DNA of 64,000 nt from Ascaphus truei (Eukaryota; Chordata; Amphibia; Anura; Ascaphidae), in NCBI GenBank assembly GCA_036426205.1, contig CM071568.1, positions 122,595,149 to 122,659,148 on the forward strand. The letters are read 5' to 3'. This document shows, in pieces, positions 10,073 through 21,600 of this stretch. Positions within the stretch are counted from its first letter, which is position 1; each line of letters begins with the position of its first letter. The notes under the pieces are model-generated. The model was not told the origin of the DNA. It was given only the letters and a program-made list of their open reading frames with translations, and searched no databases. The translations under genes were made by a program, and so were the position numbers.

Positions 10073-11995
10073 TGTAATAATTAGTGTTTGCACCTACTCT
10101 CGTTATGCCCCGGCCTTTAGGCTCTCCACTCATATTCTTTCCTATATGTAACCCAGGTCTCCAGCAGCTCCTTGAGACCCCCCTCTCTTGGTGCAGCACG
10201 GTCGCGGGTGCCACCGGAGCCAGCGACGGACCCGACGGCTGCTTCCAAGGGTGGGGGCAGGAGCAGGGAGTAGTGATCTGCCTCCGCGAGCGGGCTGGTT
10301 GCCGGGGACGCGATCGGGCCGTCGCTAGGGCCGCGATCGCGTTGCTGGGCTCCCGGCGCTCCCGGCGCTCCCGGAGCAGGTCTGTGAGGGCGCCGCCATT
10401 ACCTAACCACTCGCGCATGCGCAGTGATCACGCAGGCGTGCGAGGAACCCCAGAGTCAGGGAGAGTCGCGCGAGGGCCAGAACAGAGTAGGGAAAGGTTG
10501 AGGCGGCCCCCAAAGACTCGCGCATGCGCAGGGCAAGTGCGCACGCGGCCCCAATGCCAGGATAGGCTCTATGGGACTACAACTCCCATGGAGCATAGCG
10601 AGGGAGGCATCAGGTGCCTCATAGGAGCCAATAGGGCTGCAGGACTGCCAGGAGAGCAAGTGGATACATTTCACGGGCAAAAGAGCACACTAGTCAGTCA
10701 GAGACCGAAGCAGCTGAGGGAAGGAGGTAGGGTACAGGAGTCGGGGACTCCCTGTACTAGGCCAGTACCCCCAGGGCCAGAGATAGCTCAGCTCCCCAGT
10801 AAGGTGAGTGTTGCCAGGGGCAGCCCTCAGGTTAGGGACCCTGCCACTTACATTAGTGGGAGCTGGAAAAAGGAAGGTTACAACGAGTTGGATTCAGGGA
10901 GCTGTGAGGGAAGGAAGGGTGCGGGGAGCGAGTGCAGCTCCTGCCCCATATAGGTACCCACACCCCAGGTAGGCTCCAACTCCCCACTAGCTTAGTGGGT
11001 AAGTGCTTAGGGAGGCCCAAGATAGGGACGCTGCCCTTAGCATAGAGTGCTGCCTTGTCAGAGTCACGGCTGTTTGTGCTGTGAGGTCTGACAGGCAGGC
11101 ACCTTGTTGCACAGCACGTTGGCTGCAGCCTCCAGTGAGCTACAGCTTGCTGCTGTAGGCGCTGGGACTAGTTAGAAAGTAGTGAGGCTGAAGGGACTTG
11201 GGTAGTTAGGGGAGTGGGACAGGTCATTACCCCCTACCGGCCATAGGAGTTCCCCAAGCCACTACAGGTTGCTGTACTACAGGGACAGGCCCTAGGTTAG
11301 GGTTCCTGTCACGTTAGTACCACTTATATAGATAGGGACACAGCGGCTGCTGCTGTTCCTGTGGAACGGTTGGACTCACGTTGGGGTCCACAGGTACTTT
11401 CGTATGAATAGGATCGCCCCTGGCGGTCCGCACGTGCAAGGAGTTTGGTTGGAGTATCAGACGGATTCATCACACGTCTGACCCTTTGAGAAGATTGTTG
11501 CTGACCCGAGCACCGGAGTGCTCGACAGGTATCATACCATCATATGTGCACCAACAGGCCTAGAGGTTCTTAGTGACTGCGCAGTCACCCATTGACTATC
11601 TCTGTAGGAGTACGGGACATTGGGTGGGGTTCTTGGGACACTGGGTGGGATCACCCACGGTTGGGGAATCGTCCTGCGAGACGTCACTTTTAGTGTCTCC
11701 TCGTGAGAGGGACACAGGTTATTATTATTTGTTAGTAAAGTCATTAGTTATATAATCACTGTGTGTGTGGTTTCTGAGTGGGTTCCTATGTTAGGGTCAT
11801 TCTACACTTCCCTAGAATCCTACATAGGTGGAGGCGCTGAAAGAAGATACGTTCCAGAGGATTCACCCCAGGCTCTCACTAGCGGAGGTTCAGACCTCCT
11901 GTGAGCCTGCAGGTATACGCACCACACCGGTAACACCGCATGTTCTACGCACCCACACTATATATGCGATTGGGTGGGATGGAAGACCCGTTACA
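10073..11995 (+). mobile_element. LTR-B family long terminal repeat
   Basis: Begins TGTAATAATTAG and ends ACCCGTTACA. It holds a CpG-rich upstream part (10200-10560), a GGGACTACAACTCCC string shared with other copies, a downstream TA-rich part (11715-11760) and the internal TGGAGGCGCTG motif at 11829, 166 bp before the end. The 5' boundary is inferred from the terminal inverted bases; the flanking four bases do not match. The 289-codon open frame (10084-10953) within it shows no domain. Confidence 0.55.
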
Positions 11996-12660
11996 TATAT
12001 ATCAAGGAAAAGAAGGATCCAACGCTCTACGGTTTTCTAAATAAAGCTAATTTATTGTGCCACACAACGTTTCGACCAATAGGTCTTTCTCAAGTGACTA
12101 GGCATGAAACAACTGAGGATAAGCCCAGTATATATTCCCCCAACCAAAGACAATACAACAGGTGAAAACAGGTAAAGAAATCACCCCAGCTGACCCCAAT
12201 CCGTCTCCCCTGATTAGTCCGATCAACATGCTTATTCCTTTCAGTTCGTGAGAGCTCAGTTCCGGTTTTGCGTGTCAGTGACATCATCACAGCTTCTGAT
12301 TGGACTCCTTTGTTTCCCTTGTTTTCTGCGAAGCGTTATCAGTGCTTGCGTTCCAGCGTCCTCTTCTTCCGCATTCCGGCTAAATCTGACGTCATCTGCC
12401 CCATCAGGATTGGTCCTCCTCATCTCGCTATTATTTGGGGGCTTCTCACGCATCCTGTGAGTTAGTAAGGCTTTCCTCGTCTGTGCTTTACGTCTCGGAT
12501 ATGCATCCTGCGTCCTCAGTTTCCAAGGGTCCTGTGACGTCATCATTTTCTTCAGCTCTCCCTCTTTTTAAAGTGCCACGATGTGATCGTAAGAAGAGGA
12601 GGACCAATCCTGAGAAGAGGAGGACCAATCCAATCCTCCTGCTGCAGGCGCTTCCACTGT
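11996..12660 (-). mobile_element. Penelope-like element 3' tail fragment
   Basis: On the minus strand the sequence CACTTGAGAAAGACCTATTGG followed by GTCGAAACGTTG (12060-12105) matches the tail of the PLE at 34870-34920 in layout. The GC-rich part at 12280-12560 resembles the region at 29940-30180. No RT or endonuclease coding remains. Confidence 0.55.
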
Positions 12661-12663
12661 AAC

Positions 12664-12825
12664 CGAGGCCTTAGATTGTAATATCTCCAGAGCAGGGATT
12701 TCCTTTCCGAATGTCTGCTTTTGTTGGCACTTATTGTATTTAATGTCCCGTACTGTATTTCCCCTCTTGTGAAATGCTGAGTACATTGTGCGTGCCACAT
12801 AAATAAATATATACATATACAGCAT
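12664..12825 (+). mobile_element. SINE or LINE 3' tail
   Basis: A CTTAGATTGTAATATC...AGCAGGGATTTCCTTTCC block ends in ATAAATAAATATATA. This is the layout of a common vertebrate SINE/LINE 3' tail; the exact family is not identified. Confidence 0.45.
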
Positions 12826-13049
12826 AGCCTCTGGCTGCTATTCTTCTGCTGGGCCCCCACAGTATAAGTCCTGTTAGGTACAGGCAATGTGAGGGGTTCA
12901 TTTTCTCATGAAGGCCTAGCTTGTTGTTGCAGCCTGGATACACTGGCTGTTTCCAGGGGCGGGCCTTACAACAACCACAGAGTGTCATCCTGGGGAGGAT
13001 ACTGCCTGGGTCACATGTCATTAATGTGATGCCTGTCTGTATCAGACCT

Positions 13050-14530
13050 GCCCCGTTATGGATCCAAAAGAGTAGAGAGCTTCGATAGAGCACAGCCAAG
13101 GAGTCCTGTATAGTCCATGCAGGGAAAAGAAAACAGCCAGGCCACTCCAGAAGTAACAAAAAATATAGTTGAATTTATTGCATGCTGAACATACAAAAAA
13201 TGGACAGGTAAACGCACCTACGCGTTTCGTACTCAAGGTACTTTATCAAGGTGACAACAGTGTAATAAAGCTGCTTATTTGTACTTACCCGAACTGCTTG
13301 TAAGCCAATAGGATGCCGCGCCACTTTCCCGCGTTGCGCAGAGTCACGGCGACTGATCCCAGTCACCTGCATATGCGCAGGATCGCGAGAGAGGTGTGCG
13401 CGCAGCTACAGGCCGGGCAGCTTGGGCATAGCACAAAACCTATCTTGCACTAAACGCTTCAGCCCACTGAGTGACATCATCAGCGCGCGACACAATACGT
13501 GGTCGCGCTGACGTCATGTCACGTTCAGTAGCCTGACAGAACATGAAACACTTTTTTACAAAACAAAATCTTTATTAAACAAAACAATACTATACAAAAT
13601 GTATTAAAAAGTAAAATTTAAAAACGGATAACTAATTGCAATACTAGCAGCAACCCTACGTAACAATATACTGTATAAGTGGAACAAAAAAGATGATCAA
13701 AAACAATAATTAATCATGGATAGTGAACATATAATGCATATACCACTAAATAAATAATTATTATAACAATTACATCACTAAATAATAAATAATCCTACCA
13801 TTTATCCCACTGTATTACTTTAAAGGTAAAAACCTTGAAAGATATTGAATTGGGTATATAAATACAGTTACTTTACATATGGCAAAAATTAAAACACCTT
13901 GTTTATCAGAGGAAAGAAAAATAGTGTTGATCAAGCAAAGTAGAAGATTTTTGTCCTTGTATATCTAAGTTATAGATTTGTAGTTCAGTATTAATAATCT
14001 CTATATGACATTAAGCTTGAATACCCGCACTATTTAAAGGAGGAATACATTGATATATAACAAGTTATTGTACAATATTATACACTTGTTGGCAGGGAAA
14101 TACATATGTATAAAAAATACATTATATATTTAGGAAGATAATCATGAACATTGATTGGGAGCAATATATAGTATCTAAAGTAACAATTAAATATAATTAC
14201 ATTAAGATTTACGTGTTGGTTATAACAAGGACAACAGTGTCAAAAAAATTGTGTGAAAGAATTTTTTATGTAAAAAATTATAAAAATTATAAAACTATTA
14301 TTGAAAAAATGAAATAGTGAACTAACTTTTAATGGTCTAAAAAAATCATGAAGAATGCTCATAAAAGTGACTTAGATCCCAATCAATGTTCATGTCCAGG
14401 GGTGTTCTTGTTCTCAAGATAAAAATCCAATAAGACTCTCGCCTATCTAACTGTTTAATCCTATCTCCTCCTCTTATGGGCATTGTCCATTAATTTATAT
14501 TGTACTGGTTGGGTGGTATTATGCTATAAT
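13050..14530 (-). mobile_element. Penelope-like element, 3' half only
   Basis: On the minus strand, 14460-14330 translates to a PLE C-terminal tail (RESYWIFILRT, then MNIDWDLSHFYEH), the segment that follows the GIY-YIG domain. Downstream is a long AT-rich 3' region ending in the hallmark CTTGATAAAGTACCTTGAG-TACGAAACGCG (13255-13215). The RT and most of the endonuclease are missing, so this is a 5'-truncated copy. Confidence 0.6.
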
Positions 14531-15422
14531 CGTGTGAGTGTCTGGCTGACTCCACTGATATTCCCACCAGTTTTCAATTAATCTTATTGGGGGCACTCCA
14601 TCGTGTTTTGGATTAACCCATTGTGGATTTATACATTTTGATACTCATACTACAGGACTGGTCACAATTTTGGAGCATCACATCTATCCTACTCCCTGCC
14701 CCGTTATGGGGCAGGGTTACAAGCCCATCCCCTGGGTATATACTGACACTCTCCCAGAAGTCAGGGATCTCTTCCCTCCCCCTGTGTAGTGGGTGTCATC
14801 TACCCTGTATCCTAGGAGGGGATACAGGAGGGGCTCAGAAGGGGCCTATATTGGTCTAAAAGCCTTGGAGGTTCTCTGTCAGGGATTTAAAGCTGTGACT
14901 TCTGCAATGTGACAAAGAATCATGGAACCATCCATATGTGTGGATCACTGTCTGGGTCACTAAGAAGTTGCCAGCATGGACCATCCTGGTCATCTCAGGA
15001 TCCTCGCTGGCTGGAAGTGCTGTAACCAGAGATGAACCACCCTGAAAACCTGTCCTGATATCTCCCCACACCACCGTGGAGCACTCAGAGCCTCCTGTTC
15101 CAGCTAAACAGGCATGCACCTCACCAGCAACACCAGGTAGCCGGATGATCTCACTTATAGTGAGCGAACAGGTGCTACACATACATACATGCATTTGTCT
15201 TTTACACATACAAAAAAGTGATAGGGCAATTTGGCACATTTCTGATGCACAAACGTGACACATGCTTGTAATTTAGTGTCACATATAATATGTGCAACAC
15301 TCACATCCACACTCCGTCTCTACCTCAGCATCATTTTTTTATTAGTTAATATAAAAAAAATTAAAACTTGCTGCAGAACAAATCAAAATTGGTTTATACA
15401 TTGCCGCACTAAGACAGAATAC
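14531..15422. other. Unassigned, presumably intron 4 of the dehydrogenase
   Basis: No conserved exon found. An open frame at 14856-15263 (minus) was tested as the missing last exon of the dehydrogenase and does not contain the expected DVT-PEPLP or HIG motifs in any minus frame. Confidence 0.5.
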
Positions 15423-15601
15423 CTCTGCTGATGTTTATTAGAGTGGCTGTGGGCTTCATCAATTGTAGCTCCTGTTTTCCGATCAGTTTGTGGGTCTCCG
15501 GAGTCAGGTTCACAACAAGCATCACAAAATCAGACTGCTGCAGCAAGTCTGCCATATTACTGCAGTACAGGGCCCCGACCGCCAGTTCTTCTTCTGGTTT
15601 C
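15423..15601 (-). CDS. Dehydrogenase exon: nucleotide-domain C-terminal part
   Basis: The acceptor TTACATTAG joins in phase 2. It encodes KPEEELAVGALYCSNMADLL, then SDFVMLVVNLTPETHKLIG and MKPTATLINISRG. The Arg of ISRG is the substrate-binding catalytic Arg of the family. It ends in phase 1 at AGAG/GTATTC. The next exon should begin with the second base of a codon and carry the remaining Glu and His; it was not found to the left. Confidence 0.9.
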
Positions 15602-15630
15602 CTAATGTAACAAGATGCACAATGCATGTT

Positions 15631-15668
<38 letters not shown>

Positions 15669-18600
15669 TTCTCAAACTTTTGTATGTATGGCTGTCTGTC
15701 TGTTCTGTGTTATTTTAACAGCCAGATATTGCAAACTAGATCAGGAACAGCTCAGCCCCATGTTTTCCATACATAGATTTAGCAGTACAGTAAACAACTA
15801 TTTTGAAAATAGATCAAGCCAAAAACTGGAGGTAACTTGACATGTACATGAAACTGTTGCATTATTTCTACAAATATAAAATACAAAAAATTGAACTTAC
15901 AAAAACAAAACTATCACTCTGTCTAAATCCGAACACCAGTGTTCCTTCTAGAAGCGCACGTGGCTCTCACGCGGCTCTAAATGCTGTCCCCGCTGGTCCC
16001 GCCTCCAGGCTTCGCTTGTACTGTGATGTCACCGTCGTGCAGCGCACACACCCTATGCGCGGCACGCGCGCAGAAGCTTCCTCACTCCTCTGTATAATGG
16101 GATACACCTGTGCTGTTTCCAGCAGCCAAACACAATTCAGCTTACTCAGGACTATGCATCCTCCTCATTGGACTATCTTCCCTATATATGCTCAGCCTGC
16201 ATTTTGGCACATCGGCTGAGCATAACCTTGTGTATGTGCGCTGTGTTCACTACAGTCCTGCCTCGTGTCTGAGCCTCGCCTGTCTTGCTTTGACCAGTGT
16301 TCCTGACCCCACTTGCTTTTGGATTCGGTACCTCTCCACTCCTGACCCGGTTTACCCACGACGATCCATACCTCTCCAATCTAGACCTTGGCTAAGTACC
16401 TGCAACGATCCGTAAATCTCCAATCCAGACCTCGGCAAGTATCATTGACCATCCTGACTTCTCCTACCCCGACCCGGCTACCTCGACCAATCTACATGCC
16501 ACGTGGCTATGGGTTGGTGTTTATCTAATCCCCACCTCGGCCCCGCGATCACGCCTTGTTTGGGGTGAGCATACCGTTACAAAGGAGAGTCGAGGCATAG
16601 CTGGGGCCTAAGGGGGTCTCTGGCCTAGTACAGGTGCCACAAATAGCTGCACATGCAAACCCTACCCTTATCCTGTCCCAGCTCCGACTGGCGTGCAGCG
16701 CACCAAATGTATCAATAGCAAGCAGGGGAAAAGCTGCAGCCCTATTGGCTGTTGGGTACCATGTGTTCTTGTCCCAAAGGCTCATGGGACATGTAGTCCC
16801 TGCGTGGAGCCTTCCCTTATTGGCCGCTGCCTGCGCATGTGCGGCACCTTGCGCATGCGCACTTGCGTCCAAGATGGTGGCGCCCTTCACCGGGAGCCGC
16901 CGGGAGCCTTTGGCGATGCGCTTGCCTCTCCAGCAGTCACGCGCCGCACGCATCTCCCACTGCAGCAGTCATGGTAAGCGGGGTTAGTGGGGACGAAGGG
17001 GAACCCTGGCCACATTTTTATTAATTAATTCAGAAAAAGGACTTATTAATACAAAATTGTGATCCAAATGATTCTCCTTTGTACAGTATTTTATAGAATA
17101 AGTTCTTGGCAATTGAGAAAAGTGTAGGTATGTCACATAGACTGTACAAAGAAAATGTATTGCCAACTTACCATCATTTTCTTTTCCTGGAACCATATTG
17201 CTGTAGGCATCGTAGGGTTCACTACATCCTTACCTTGAGTAGAACTGGAAATGTAATTTTTCTGTACGTACCATAAAAGGCCCCTCTTACTTTCAGCAGG
17301 TAGTCACTTTCCTGTCCTACAGCTAGGAGTGGAGTTTGTTATTATTTTTTAAGGGGACTCGCCAGACGGCAACTAGTGCAGTTAAATCCAGGAGGTTCTC
17401 ATCCTCTCTCTCCTCCTGCAGCTCTGACGTCAGAACCGTGGGCGGCAGCTGTCGGAGGCCCTTGCGACTGAGGCAGACAGCAGACACATCTCCTAACACA
17501 GCTGTGAGAGAGCACAACAGGGCTCCCACCTGCCACACGCACATAGGTCCACTCCTGTGCACAGCCGAACTTCAGTGCTGTGATTGGAGACCTGATGATG
17601 ACATCAGAAACGAGAAGGAGCGATGGCTTTGAATTTAAAGAGCCACTCAGCCGCATGGGGCTTTGTAGAGAGAAAACTGCAGTTCATCTAGAGGAAGCTG
17701 TGAGAATACATGACGATGGAATCTGCTGAAAACGAAGGGTTACTATCCAAATTTACAGGGTGAGTCCTTAGTTACAGGAGTGATGGAAAGTAAGTGTTTA
17801 TGCAGAATTAAAAAAAAAAATTGTCAATACAGTTCCTGAAGCTAGCGTATGTTTAACTTGTGATAAACCTGCATTGGAAGCTAAGAAACTCTGCAAAGAC
17901 TACCTTAAAGCAGCAGGTAAACATGAGGCTATGAGAGAGGTGATGGAAAGCCAGATAGAAAAATACTGGGTGGCGGACACTACTCAATTTATGTTCATCT
18001 CTGTAAGGAATTGGGGAAAACGTCCTTTGCGACGTGTTCCCTCCTTACCTGCTGCTGCCGCCGCGGCCACTGCTCCTGCTCCTGCCCATGCGCGCTCCCC
18101 TGCTCTCATTACAGAGCGCGCGTGCACCCGCAGCTCTTATAGCTGCTGCACAGAACCTGGTCCTGCCTCCTGCACGAGCCGCGCGTCTCTCCCACGCGGC
18201 GCGCACACGCGATGACGTGCAATGATCCCCAGCTGCGTGGCAAGTCTCTCCCTGCCTTGTTACCTGCAGCCTATCCCTGCTCCACTGGGGTCGCGCCTCT
18301 ACTCCTCCCCTTGTCCCCATTGGTCTGTCCTGCCTTTAAATACTTCCTGGTTCCTCCCACGCTTTGCTCAGTATAATCCTATGTAGCCTCATGAAGCTCA
18401 CTTCGTTTGTGCAGTGCTCTCTCATTTGCACCTCTTGTGTACCGACTCGGCTTGTTTGTGGACCCTTCTGGATTTTGGACTTTGGCATACCCTCGACTAC
18501 GGCGATATCTCCTACCCTTGAACACGACATACGGACTCGGACTACGCTGCTCTCCCCAATCCCAGACCATAGTTTATGGACCCCTACTAGCCTGTCTTCT

Positions 18601-21600
18601 TCAGTCCCGGAACTCGGCAAGTATACCGCATCTTCTACACACTCCAACCCAGACGCGGCTTTGCTAAACTATCCGCCTTCCCACCTCAGTGCCGGGGTCT
18701 TGTCTTGTGTGTGGGCAGCGCGTGCGTTGCAATCTCATCAGTCAGAAAGAACACAATATAGAATAGCAAGGTCATATCATCTGGGAAGACAATTTTGGCA
18801 GCAAATCTTGGAGAGGCAAAAAAAAGTCCCAGAGGAAGAGCTGCATTTGCCAGAGGGAAGTTTGCATGAAGATCAAGTAGTCCAGCAGTCTCCAGTTGGA
18901 AGATTAATTCATTTCAGGGCTGCTCGGACTCAATCGAAGACAGGTGGGTCCTTTACATCTTTACTATTGTTACCACTTGAGATTCAAAAGGTCCCAAGAA
19001 AGGACATATTTATAATGTCAAGATGTCCTCATACAAAAGAAGAAACTAAAGAAATTAATATCATTTTAAGAGACCTACTGCGGGTAAAGGTGATAAAAAG
19101 AGTACCTCAAGAACAAAAGGAAACAGGTATATATTCTAGGATTTTTTTCTGGTAAGAAAGGCATGAGGGCGTCACAGAGCAGTTCTACACCTACGGAAAC
19201 TGAATACTTACCTGCAAGTAAAAAAGTTCAAAATGGTCTCGCCTAACACCATCGAAAAAGTAAAACCCTACGATTGGATGTGATCAGTAGACACCAAGGA
19301 GGTAGCAAGAAAGCATTAGATGTTTCTCAGGTTCCCAGTAGATCACAAGCATTACCAGTACATATTTCTTCTGTTGGGTTTAGCGACTTCACCAGGAACC
19401 ATCACAAAGATGCTAACACGCCTAATACCAGAAGTAAGGAAAATGGGCATAGAAATATAACCTTATCCAGAGGCCGTCGATTGGAAAAAATGTGAACTAC
19501 TGCTCAAAGTCATTTCTTCACTGCGCAATGCAGATAGATGCCCTCCACTTCAAACTGGCATATCTCTTTCCTCCAATTCCTCTTATTGCGAAGATAATGA
19601 GGAAAATAAAGGTAGACGAGGCAGAGGTAATACTAATAATACCTTACTGACCAACAAGACCATGGTTCGCCCATCTAGTACATATGGCAACACTCCTTGG
19701 CATTTGACGAATTTTCAAAGGTTACTATATCAAGGTCCCATGACCTATCCAAACCCTAAGAAACTAGCCTTTGTGGCCCGGAAATTGAGTGGCAAGTCCT
19801 GAGACAAAGGGTCTTCAGAACCATACAGACCCTTTTGGAAGCAAGAAAAGAATTTGGATTTGCTTCAACGACTATATAAGAGTTTTTTGGGTTTGGTTGT
19901 TTGTTTTTCCCCCAACCCAGAGGCATTGGTAGAGTTCTTGCAGGAAAGATTCGACAGAGGACCAAGCCTGAGTTAATCAAAAGTGCAAGTATCTGCATTG
20001 TTGGCACTGCTAGTGAGGAACCTAGTGTCAGAGCCTCGTCATTTGTTTCTTGCAAGAGTCAAATGATTAAGACCACAAGTCGGGTGTAATATTCCATCAA
20101 GGGACCTCACTCTGGTTCTAGAAGCCCCGACAGTACATTCATTTGAACCATTATGACAGATCTATTTAAGCTGTTGGCATGGAAAATGGCGTTCCTCATC
20201 GCTCTAATGTCAACAAGAAGACTGTGGGAGCTGCAAGCTCTATTTTGCCATGGACCGTTCCTTACCATTCACCAGGATAAGGCAGTAATGCGGCCAGTTT
20301 ACAATTTCCTGTCTCAAGTCGTATCCCCATTTCATGTTAACCAGGAGATTATATAACCTTTATTTTGCCCAAAACAGGGAACTAAAAAAAGAAGTACAGT
20401 ACTACACAATCTCTCTGTTGTGAGGTTTAAAAACATATGTCAACCGAGTACAGAGTTTCTGAAAGTCAGGCAGTTTATGCTCCCACAGGAACCTAGGACT
20501 GGACAAGCAGCATCCAAGGAGACCATATCCCAATGGGTCATCACATGCATAAGGAAAGCTTATGAACCGAAAGGGGGAAATCTACCATGAAGTCTAAATT
20601 CCCATTCAACAAGGGCCGTGGGCATTTAAAGCACAAGCATCTCATGCACAAAGAGTTGGCCCTACAGTGCCCGGTGCCATGGAGAACAGGAAATAAATGC
20701 TGTATGTAACCCTTCCTACCTGGCTCACAAGGAGTGTCACATTAAGGTATATTATCGTTGTACAAATAGTGCTCAGGGCCTCTGTTTACCTTTCTCATGG
20801 TGCTGGCGTTCATGCTGGCTGGGAGTTTAAGCAGTGCTGACAAAGGATGGGCGCCATGAACTTTTCTCACAAAAAGTATTCTTTATTCACATTAGACATC
20901 AGTCGTATTCATCTTTGGGTGCGCATGCAGCATTCCAAAAAGGCAAATTGCTTGTCACCATTTGTGTTATTGATATTGCATTCCCTTGTCTAGCAGACAG
21001 GGCTTTCTTACATCCCACTGGGACCTGGTTACAGGGGGGCATTCTCACGAGGATCCATAGCCTGATGTGGCTCCCCAAGAGCTGCTAAGGGTTAACATTT
21101 GCTTGTACTTTGTGAAACATCAACCCCACCCACTGGAATGTTAATGAGCCAAGAGGATACAAAGAACTTTGTGTTCACAGCTGCATTGAATCTTAACCAC
21201 CACAGGGTACATCTGTGTTGCCCCAAAGGCAGATAGCCTTTGGCACAGCCGAAGGGCAGCCAAAGGGTGTGAGCTGTTTGCTGCTATTCGCTGATGTTAA
21301 AGTGATGTTAAAGCTGCTCTATTTTCAATCTGAAATTCACAAGAATTTTCCAACTCTATCTGTTCATGAAATGTCTGTGAATTGACTGTATAACCCGGTT
21401 CTTTTAATGTAACCATGTATTTTTATCTCTGTGCCCAGGACATACATGAAAACGAGAGGTAACTCTCAATGTATTACTTCCTGCTAAAACATTTTTATAA
21501 TTTTTTTTTATTTTTTTAAATAGCCTGTCACCCAGTGCAGAGCCATGCATACTATTGGATGTATGTGTGCTTGTGAACCTGTCATTTGAGCAGCTTCATG

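Larger units (their letters stand above)
17690..20650 (+). mobile_element. DIRS-type retrotransposon, decayed, split by a solo LTR
   Basis: Three parts in order. A gag-like start at 17720-18001 has a VCLTCDKP...LCKDYL cysteine pattern. An RT begins at 18737: LRDLLRVKVIKRVPQEQKE then GIYSRIFFW, then after frame breaks FPVDHKHYQY and LGLATSPGTITKMLTRLIP at about 19330-19430. A tyrosine recombinase follows at 20100-20600 (ALMSTRRLWELQALFCH; ETISQWVITCIRKAYEP). DIRS elements integrate with a tyrosine recombinase rather than an integrase. Multiple stops and frameshifts show it is dead. It lies in intron 3 of the dehydrogenase, antisense to the gene. The terminal repeats were not located. Confidence 0.8.

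Noticed and set aside
10084..10953. 289-codon open frame
   Set aside because: Lies in the CpG-rich part of an LTR; no domain and a composition of Arg/Gly/Pro typical of GC-rich random frames.
14856..15263. Candidate last exon of the dehydrogenase
   Set aside because: None of the three minus frames contains the expected C-terminal motifs, and the phase and splice sites do not fit.
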